Shown here: piece after piece, positions 56,105 to 64,000 of the stretch
How the letters are laid out: the number at the start of each line of letters is the position of its first letter
Numbering within the stretch: the stretch's first letter is position 1
NCBI RefSeq assembly: GCF_036884655.1
Contig: NC_088331.1
Location: 21,587,001 to 21,651,000, forward strand
DNA from: Musa acuminata AAA Group
Lineage: Eukaryota; Streptophyta; Magnoliopsida; Zingiberales; Musaceae
Reading direction: 5' to 3'
Length of the DNA: 64,000 nucleotides
Translations under genes and position numbers: made by a program
Notes under the pieces: model-generated
Seen by the model: the letters and a program-made list of their open reading frames with translations, nothing else
The model's database searches: none
Told to the model about the DNA's origin: nothing

Positions 56105-58499
56105 ATCTCCCCCTTTATGATAATGATAACCAATCGATGACGGAGTTAACCTTAACTCCCGGAGTTTAAACAAACTCCCCCTATCAATATGCCTTATTGA
56201 TAGAAACTCTTAGATTCAAAAATCCAAGCAAACGTGTTATGATCAAATCATGCATGATATTAACATACTTCTCCCCCTTCATCATCAACAAAAAGGAGAA
56301 GTCCAACTATTCAGGAGTTTAGACATAATAGTTTCAAATCATTGTTTAATAAATTGCAAGTTTAATCATCATACAATCTAGCAAAAAATTTGGAATTTTA
56401 CATCATGTAAGCTAGCAATATTTAAGATGTTCAAGAAGGCATCTTTTGCTTCTTGAAATATGCAAGCTAGCAATTTTTGCTTCTCTTTTGAGATGAGCAA
56501 GCTAACACGTTTTTGCATCTTCTTGACTTGTGCAAGCTAACAAGTTTGCCCCTTTTCATGATGTGTACGCTAGAAATTCTTTCTCCCCTTTTGTCATTGG
56601 CAAAAAGAGAGGAATAACAAAACAATGGTGCAATTCATCAATTTTCAAATTATGACAAGAATAAAGTGTCATTCTTATTTCAATATGTCATAATTGAGAT
56701 AAACATTGAATTTAAATTTAATTCAAGTCAATGCAATTTTAATCATGATTCTCATACATGATATGTAATACATCAAATACATCATCATAATAATTTCATA
56801 AGTATTGAATGTGTCACTTTTGAATAAGCTAGCAACTTTGCTTCCTAGAAAGTTTTTCTCCTTGCAATTTGTGAGCTAGCAAATATTTGCTTCCTTTGCA
56901 CTAATGCAAGCTAACAAAACGTTAAATTATTTTATAATATGAAAGCTAACAATTTGAGATGTTCAAGAAGCAAGTTCTTTTTCTCTTTTGAGAAGTGTAA
57001 TTTTTGCTTTCTCCTTGAGGCATGCAAGCTAGCGAAATTTGCTCCCACTATGTCATTGTCAAATAGAAGGGAATAACAATACAATAGTATAATTTATTTC
57101 CCTTTACTACAATCTTCAAATCATGACAAGGGTTAAGTATCAACCTTATTTCAATATGTTTGTGCATCGTTATAGTTTCAATTTACAACATATACAATTT
57201 TAAAACTTTACATTTCATTTTTCATGCATAATACCAAAATATAAATCAATCATCATTATGAGCATATCATACATGATAATAAAACATTAAAATTTTTAAG
57301 CATTTATCAATATTTTGATCATGATACCAAACATTCATCGTTTAGAGCTTTCATGATACACATTATATAGAATACATCACATACATCATTATAACAAAAA
57401 GTATAAGTATTTCATACATTCATATCATCACATGAAGAATATCAAGAAGAACTTGGTATGAGATATTACTTAATGAATACAAGGAATTATACATAAAAAT
57501 CATATCATGAGAGATAAGATCATATAAGTATCAAAAGACATGATTCATATATTAAAACTTCTCTTAAATAAAATACCAAGAAGAATCGTAGGAGAATAAT
57601 TAATGAAAAATATTGATTCATAATAAATCTTAATTTGTAAATATTAAGTAATCAAGATCATAACTTGGATAAAAATTTATTCAAATTTAAATCATCAAAA
57701 TCATTTTCAAAGTCCAAGCGATTCGTAAAAATGATACAAATGGATTCATCAAAATCAATAAGATAGAGAAAAATAATTTTCAAGAAAAATATTTTCCTTT
57801 TTTAGTTGTTTCAATTCATATGATTATATTTCATTCAAGCATGTCTTTTTTCATTTATGCCAAATAAAAGTATATATAATCAATCATTTAGGTTCGAAAA
57901 ATAAATTTCGTCATAAAAACCATCAATATTAATAAACCATAAATTACTTAAAAATTATCATGCATAATTTAAAATTTTATTAAGCATAATCATTATGACA
58001 TCAAAATATGGTTTCAAAATATTTAATATTTTAATTACAACATCAAGCAAGGTTTCATTGAACATAATTTTGAATGATTCTTATAGATATCTAAAACTTC
58101 TTTAGTTTAATTTATATGATTGACTTTATATTAGCATGCTCAAATTTTTGTTCTTATGTCAAAACCATACATCATGTTGAAAACCAAAGACAAGGTTAAA
58201 AAAAAAATCAGCAAGCCTTCCAAACAAAAGCCATGCATCATCATTGAAAAGCAATATGGAAATCATCAAAATATACATTCTTGCTTCTTAAGTACATACA
58301 TAAGATTAATCTTACTAGGTGTACAATCATTAGATTTATATTTAACATTTTATTACATTATCATAAAACATGTAATTTTCATTATCATTTTTAATTTACT
58401 AGAATGATATGAATGATCCTAATTTTTGTATTTTCATTTTTAAACATGTAATTTTTAAAAATAAATAATTATTAAAAAATAAATATATCATGAAAAGCA
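56105..58499 (-). mobile_element. Non-coding internal region of multimer unit 2
   Basis: Collinear with 51,132-53,475, with many small differences plus an insertion of about 70 bp at 57,560. No gene, same GCAAGCTAGC-like motif cluster at about 56,350-57,050. Confidence 0.75.
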
Positions 58500-59435
58500 T
58501 GAAGTAATTTCAAAATAAATTAGAGAGATTTCGATTACCTCATCGTTAAAAGCGGTTAAGGCATAGTTTGCCACCTCGCCTTTGTTGATTTTCTCCTCGT
58601 ATTCGGAGGAGCTTGATTCATCCCAATTTATATTCTTATTCTTGAGTTCAAAGCAAGTAGTTGCATTATTTTTATTCTTTAATTTTTATTTCATTAACTT
58701 TTTAAATTTCTTAATGAGTTCAAGTTCACCATCACTTGAGCTTATGCTCAAGTGGTCTTCAATTGTTCTATGTCCCAATTCCTTCCAGATCTTTGGAAGG
58801 TGATTCTCAAGTTCTTTACGTATATTACACGTCATTTCATAGGCCATCAAAGACCCTATTAGTTCTTCGATTGGAAATTAGTTCAAGTTTTCCGATTCTT
58901 GAATAACCGTTATTTTTGAATCCTAACTCTCTTTATGAGAACGCAAAATCTTGTTTGCAAGTTCAAAATCCAAAAAACATTCGCCAAGAGCATTTAAACC
59001 ATGATGACATCCATAAAACGGGTGTATATGTCAACAATGATTTTGCTTGGCTTCATTCAAAAAAGCTTGAAATCATACATTAAAAAATTAACATTTGAAT
59101 CTTTAACTTTGCTAGTTTCTTCATGTGTGATTTCAAGAGTGCGCCAAATATCAAAAGCCATTTCGCAAGTAGAAACACGATGAAACTCATTTCTAAGACG
59201 CAAAATAAGACATTCATAGCCGTTGCATTTAGAGAAAATGTCTTCGTCTCCAAATCATTCCAATTGTTCATTGGAAGAGAAGATATTTTAAAACTGGATT
59301 CGACAATGTTCCATAAGTTTAAATCCAAAGAAAGCAAGAAAACGCTCATTCGATTTTCCAATAAGCGTAGTTTGTCCCATTGAAGAAGGGAGGATGAATG
59401 AGAGAGTGACCCTCTTGAAAGCCGTAAAGAGCCAT
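58500..59435 (-). pseudogene. Gag-only frame of multimer unit 2
   Basis: ATG complement at 59,433-59,435 (MALYGFQEG). Motifs LLSLDLNLWNIVESSFK and MNNWNDLE survive. The frame breaks at about 59,340, 59,200 and 58,850. As in unit 1, the CCHC knuckle is replaced by ATTCFELKN, so the deletion predates the separation of the units. Confidence 0.75.
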
Positions 59436-59471
59436 TTCTCTTAGTTGTTAAACCAAATGAGAAATCATGAG

Positions 59472-59485
59472 GCTCTAATACCAAT
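59472..59485 (-). promoter_or_regulatory. Decayed primer-binding site, multimer unit 2
   Basis: Complement reads TTGGTATTAGAGCC, one change from TGGTATCAGAGCC, beside the LTR edge at 59,486. Confidence 0.7.
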
Positions 59486-61078
59486 TATTAGGATCAGGGT
59501 CGACACTAAGAGGGGGGTTTGAATTAGTACAGCGGTAAGATAATGACGGTTTAAAAACTTTCGTACGATAAAATCGTTTCCGACGTAAAACCATTTTCGA
59601 AAACTTATAATCAGAAAGTAATGAGGAAATAAAGCACATATGGAGATTTGCAGTAAGGTAAATAGCAGAAAGTAAATACAAACTGAGATTTAGAGTGGTT
59701 CGGCCAATCTTGAGCTACATCCACTTTTGGCTTCCTCCTCCAACGAGGTCACCGACGTCCACTAGAGGCCTTCCTTCAATAATCGAAGGTCAATCACCTT
59801 TTACACCCCTTTTCTTCTTTTACTAGGTTTAGGAGACAACCCTTATAAGCACTCACTTACTCTTCTCTCAAACTAGTCTAATACTTTAGAAGAGGGAGAG
59901 GAGATCACACAAGATTTCAACAACATTTCTTTGCTTTTAGACTCTTTGTACTTGTATGCTTTAACCAGGGAAGAGAGGGGTATTTATAGGCTTCAAGTTG
60001 ATTCAAACTTAGAGACTAAAATTTTCCCATCCAGGGTTCCCCGGACACGGGCGGTACCATCGCCTGCGTTAGGCGATACTACTACCCAGTGTCAGTCTGG
60101 CTAACACTGCCCTGGGCGGTCTCGCTGCTCTTGTCTAGCGGTACCACCGCCTGGGGGGTAGTGCTAAGCGAAACCACTACCTGGCACCCTACTAGGGGCT
60201 ATACAACTGCCCAGACTAGTGGTACCATCGCTTGACATAGTCTCGAAGACTATGCCATGACGTTGAGACTTCTTGGGGCACTATTTGGGCCCAACACATT
60301 TCTTATATGGGCTTTGTTGGCCCTTAATTGGGCTAGCCTAAATCCAAGCCCAATTACATGCTAATTGTGAAATCCTAAGATATTTGTTAAGCTAAACAAG
60401 TCCCTATGTCTATTCTTCCGGCGAGCTTCTGGCGACCTTCCGACGATCTCTCGGTAATGTTCTGACGGACTCTCGGTAAGCTCCTAGACTTCACGATGAT
60501 CTTCTTGGTGAGTTCCAATGAGTTTCTCTAACAAACTCTAAGACTTCTTGGCTGGTTCTTCCAGAACTTCCGACGAATGTCCGGACTTCCGACGAACTCT
60601 CGAACTCCCAACGTAATCACGTTCTTGATTCTGAGACTACATTTTGCTTTATGCCTTGCTATCATAGTTAATCTTGCACATGTAAAAACACACTTCGATC
60701 TAGACAATTAAACTAAGTATTAATCAAGTTGTTCGGTATGTCATTCGCCCCTCGATGCTTCATTCGATTCTTTGGCGCAACGTCATCTCTTGCAGCCTAT
60801 TGCCCAATCGGCCAGTTGACTCCACAACTCCGATATCCTTGGTGCAATATCCTCTCTTCTTTGCCTGATTCTCGAATCTATGGCCCGAAGCCTTTTGTCG
60901 ATACGTCGATCGATCCACTGGCCCGACGTCCAATCTTCTAACATGTTCCTATGGCCCAACATGATTTTTTCTACTTTAATTGTCTCATCCTAATCGAAAC
61001 ATCCTACGTCACTCAAAATGCAGATTAAAACATAAACACAAATCGATTGATTTTATCATCAAAATCCTAGATTCAACA
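59486..61078 (-). repeat. LTR D of minus multimer
   Basis: 1.59 kb, TGTTGAATCTAGG to GATCCTAATA on the minus strand. TATA complement at 59,983, hairpin array 60,047-60,235. Followed on the right by a polypurine complement, so it too is flanked by internal sequence on both sides. Confidence 0.85.
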
Positions 61079-61510
61079 ATCTCTCTCTTTTTTATGATGA
61101 CAACCAATCGACGATGGAGTTAACCTTAACTTCCGGAGTTTAAACAAACTCCTCCTATCAATATGCCTTATTGATAGAAACTCTTGGATTCAAAAATCCA
61201 TGCAAACATGTCATGATCAAATCATGCATGATATCAACATACATCTCCCCCTTTGTCATCAACAAAAAGGAGAAGTCCAACTATTCATATGTTTAGACAT
61301 AATAGTTTTAAGTCGTTGTATAATAAATCTCAAGTTTTATCATCATGCAATCTAGCAAAAAATTTTGATTTTACATTATGTAAGCTAGCAATATTGAAGA
61401 TGTTCAAGAAGGCAACTTTTGCTTCTTGAAATATGCAAGTTACTAATCTTTTCTTCTCATTTGAGATGAGCAAGCTAACATGTTTTTGCATCTTCTTGAC
61501 TTGTGCAAGG
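61079..61510 (-). mobile_element. Truncated internal region of a further multimer unit
   Basis: Starts with ATCTCTCTCTTTTTT (decayed polypurine complement) and matches 56,105-56,530. Homology stops at CTTGTGCAAG (61,510). Confidence 0.75.
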
Positions 61511-61824
61511 ATGTTCCACTCTCCCCTCCTTGAAAGAAAATTTTAGTTCTCTAAATTTGTCATATCTCCTTCGATGACAAATTTAGTTCTCTAAATTTAG
61601 TCCCCTAAATTTAATTCTTATTCAGGAGGTATGAACTTAATTCAAAATTGATAATATTATAATTCAACAAACAATCCAGGATTCAATCACACATTTGAGG
61701 CCATTAAGGAAAACATTCAAGTCATTCACCTCTACAATCCACAATTTATAAAACCTAAATGAGAATTAAATTTAGGGGGCATGACAAATTCACCCCCCTC
61801 TTAATGTCGACTCTATTCCTAACA
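61511..61824 (+). repeat. 3' end of an LTR-like fragment, right edge of nested block
   Basis: Ends AATTCACCCCCCTCTTAATG, then CGACTCTATTCCTAACA, clearly the 3' end of an LTR related to those in the block but in plus orientation. The preceding 200 bp, with repeated TTTAGTTCTCTAAATTT, match nothing else here. The last A at 61,824 touches the host TATA box. Confidence 0.6.
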
Positions 61825-61836
61825 TATATAAAAAGG
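61825..61836 (+). promoter_or_regulatory. TATA box of peptide gene copy 3, abutting an LTR end
   Basis: TATATAAAAAGG 46 bp upstream of ATG 61,871, same spacing as copies 1 and 2. All native sequence upstream of the box has been displaced 38.6 kb away, so upstream control would come from the retroelement. Confidence 0.65.
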
Positions 61837-61870
61837 TTCAATTAGAATATTTAAACATCATTCAATCAAG

Positions 61871-62340
61871 ATGGTAGGCACATGCTTGGTTATCATGCTA
61901 GCAATCCTTGGATGTCTTTATACTCTTAGTCATGGTAAGCATCCTTGTGTCAATTATTTTTGGACACTCTTGTATTTTTTTATTTTAATTAAATTTAAAT
62001 TTAACAAGTAGTTAAGTGGTCTTAACATGCTCATTTACACAAATGATGCAAATATAATTTAAAAGATGATCAATGACAATACTTGCTAATCTCATCTTAA
62101 CCAAAAAAGAAAGAAATATTTTTCTTCTACTAATTTGGTTTTGCTTTTTGTTGTCCTAAAATTAAAGGTTGGGATATTAAAAGGATGGAAGAGGGAAACA
62201 AAATAGTGGCAATTCCATGCTTGAAATTTAAATGTGAAGGTGGCTTTGAATGCATATTTTGTCAATATGATCAAAGGTATTATATAGCATGGGAGCTTTG
62301 CCAAAAAAAATGTCATCCCCCAGCTCTCCATAACCCATAG
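61871..62340 (+). CDS. Cysteine-rich secreted peptide gene, copy 3 (open spliced frame)
   Basis: Exon 1 61,871-61,934 (64 nt) encodes a signal peptide (MVGTCLVIMLAILG core). The intron is 61,935-62,167 with GT/AG ends and a T-rich 3' part. Exon 2 runs 62,168-62,340 to TAG. The 78-residue product has a mature region with CLKFKC, ECIFC, ELCQKKC and a PP near the end. Against the eight-cysteine pattern deduced from copy 1, Cys4 is Phe and Cys6 is Tyr, leaving six. Signal peptide, size, CxCC-CY-C-C layout and final CHPP resemble ESF1/MEG-type peptides of plant seeds. A defensin-like or other cysteine-rich peptide is possible. A likely secreted signalling or defence peptide (inference). Confidence 0.6.
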
Positions 62341-63078
62341 TGTGCACCTATTATAGTTGTTTTACTTCATGTTTTTGTTTGAATTAAAATCTCATCTCGG
62401 GCTTTTCTTCTTTATCTTTGTGTTGTTTGTTTTATTTATTATGTTCAGTAATATATCAAATGTTGTAGTGCTAAAAGGTACATTTTAGTCTTGCACAATG
62501 AAGAAAGAAAAGCTAAACAATTATAACACAAACTTAAGAGCGATTCAAGATTTATTATGAAAAAATAAAAAATAATTTATACGACAAATCAATTTTTTAT
62601 TTTTTTAACATCAAGGAAATGTTAGAAATCTTATATCATAGTTGTCTTTCAATTTAATAATTAAAGAGGTGTCCAATGTTTTTTTTTTTTAAGAGATAAT
62701 TTCATTATTTTAGAGAACAAAAGCATCGTATCTTTTGCTTGTTAGCACACAAAAAAACCTTTATATTTGATGGCTAACCTCCCCACATAAATTAAGATTG
62801 CAAAATTTTTTACAGATGACCCAACCAATAAACTCAATTGTTGACTTATATATATAATTCTTTAATGAACTCAAAATATTTCTAATACAATGAAGTATTT
62901 CCAATGATCATCATTTCATTTGTTACAGTCTACGAATTATGTTTCCTAATTACACTAAAAGCCCTTTACTTATATGATGGTATGACAAACAAAGAACAAA
63001 GTAAATAATACAATATTTGGAAGGAGGAAGAAATCAATGATTTATTTCAAGAGAATTAAATAGAAAAGTGTAGAGATT

Positions 63079-63345
63079 GTGGTCATTATTTATATGATAT
63101 TGGTATGTCAAAGTAATAAGGATAATAGACAATATGTTTTGCTTGAAATATCTCTCGAATTAGCTACCAAGTTGGTCTCTGCTCCTCAACTTCCAAACAT
63201 TAGAAAGGATAAAAGATTAAAGAGGTTCCAACTCTTCTTCACACAAGGAATGAAAACTATTTATTTCAGTTTCTATGTTCACTACCTTTATAGCACAAAT
63301 ATCCACCCATTTCGTGTCATGAGGTTTAATTTTTATAAAACATAG
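63079..63345 (+). other. Unidentified open frame at unit end, unit 3
   Basis: 88 codons, with YVLLEISLELATKLVSAPQL and RFQLFFTQGMKTIYFS, the most open version of the remnant at the end of each host unit. A CRDCGHYLYDIGM motif lies just upstream in another frame. I do not recognise the family. Similarity between units shows former coding or simply shared descent. Confidence 0.3.
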
Positions 63346-64000
63346 ATCATTAATCAATTTTTGTATACTTAATAATATTTATAGATTTGAAATATAAAGA
63401 TATGTTGCTAGAGATATTATTGTTTCAGATAATTATATTTTTTTCTCTCAGATAAAAAGTTGTCTAATGTAAAAAAAGTTCAGATAATTTAAGACACCAT
63501 GATCAAATGCTAATAAAATAAAATGTCATGACAAGGAATTCATTACTTTAAAGGTGAGGGATAAAAAAAATTATAAGTATTATAAGATATATGTAGAGAA
63601 AAGAAGCATATTGAAAGAAATTCTATACTTAATGTATGGTGGACAATTGATGATAATTATCTCCCTTAATTCTCCACTCAACTTTCCTTCAAAAGAAAAA
63701 TATCAATATATTACTTCAAAATTATGTAATGTAGATGTATTACTCTTTGCAAAATTGGTCAACAAGTTAGCAGATCCATTCACCACTTTGTAAATATGCA
63801 CAATATTATGCTGAATATTTTTTAGCAATGAGTTCATAGACTCTATACTTACACTAAAAAGCTTCCTTGTGTTCTAGGTCTTATTTTCAATAATTCTTAA
63901 TACTAATGAAACCTAAATTTTCATGATGAATAATAACTCAATTTATGAGTTGAAAAGACTAATCTTTTGTTTGTGAAAAATTATTGATAATTGAGTCAAA
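63326..64000. repeat. Host tandem repeat unit 4, start
   Basis: Begins TTAATTTTTATAAAAC and matches unit starts at 14,619, 17,934 and 21,340, with a deletion of about 150 bp near 63,375. It contains an open frame 63,554-63,793 (DKKNYKYYKIYVEKRSILKE, then LLFAKLVNKLADPF) homologous to the remnants at 14,980 and 18,290. Its LINE region and any fourth peptide gene would lie beyond the window. Confidence 0.8.

Larger units (their letters stand above)
61825..63325. repeat. Host tandem repeat unit 3, right part
   Basis: Resumes the homology lost at 23,228, starting with TATATAAAAAGG. Contains peptide gene copy 3 and the terminal remnant. Together the two parts measure about 3.39 kb, matching units 1 and 2. 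Confidence 0.85.

Overview
This window is nuclear DNA of a flowering plant. It holds spliced low-copy genes embedded in nested LTR retrotransposons, and every readable LTR element has a primer-binding site complementary to initiator tRNA-Met. The large Copia LTRs suggest a repeat-rich genome. I lean towards a monocot, but nothing in the window proves it.

Left retroelement cluster (1-14,618): a minus-strand Copia element (gag at the window edge, 2.6 kb LTR at 306-2,941) abuts remnants of at least three plus-strand relatives. These have LTRs at 4,840-5,984, 7,647-9,333 and 13,418-14,618, a degenerate Copia pol at 9,454-12,496, and an unusual non-Copia reading frame at 3,065-4,180.

Host tandem array (14,619-23,228, resuming at 61,825-64,000): AT-rich units of about 3.3-3.4 kb. 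The three units that can be seen end to end each carry a compact two-exon gene for a small secreted cysteine-rich peptide (signal peptide, GT-AG intron, then a pattern resembling ESF1/MEG-type peptides) preceded by a TATA box. The three units whose LINE region lies in the window (not the last partial one) also hold a degenerate L1-type LINE reverse transcriptase. Copy 1 (16,561-17,038) is broken, copy 2 (19,882-20,554) has lost its ancestral stop, and copy 3 (61,871-62,340) has an open spliced frame but lacks two family cysteines.

Right retroelement cluster (23,229-61,824): about 38.6 kb of nested retrotransposons lie inside unit 3, and their right edge touches the TATA box of peptide copy 3. 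From left to right: a small minus LTR fragment; a Copia pol scrap; a minus Copia element (24,726-38,845) that itself contains a 526 bp TRIM element and a chromodomain Gypsy element (31,392-37,159, target duplication GTGCA); then a minus-strand multimer of gag-only elements sharing LTRs (38,846-61,510). The first LTR of that multimer was hit by a solo LTR (39,794-41,288, target duplication TAGAG) and by a young full-length but pol-deleted Copia element (42,026-50,538, target duplication CCGGC).

In functional terms, only peptide copy 3 and the gag of the young Copia element look possibly expressible. Most of the rest is decaying transposon sequence. The LTRs share a promoter architecture: a GC-rich hairpin array directly upstream of a TATA box and, in one subfamily, a transcribed 18 bp minisatellite downstream of it.
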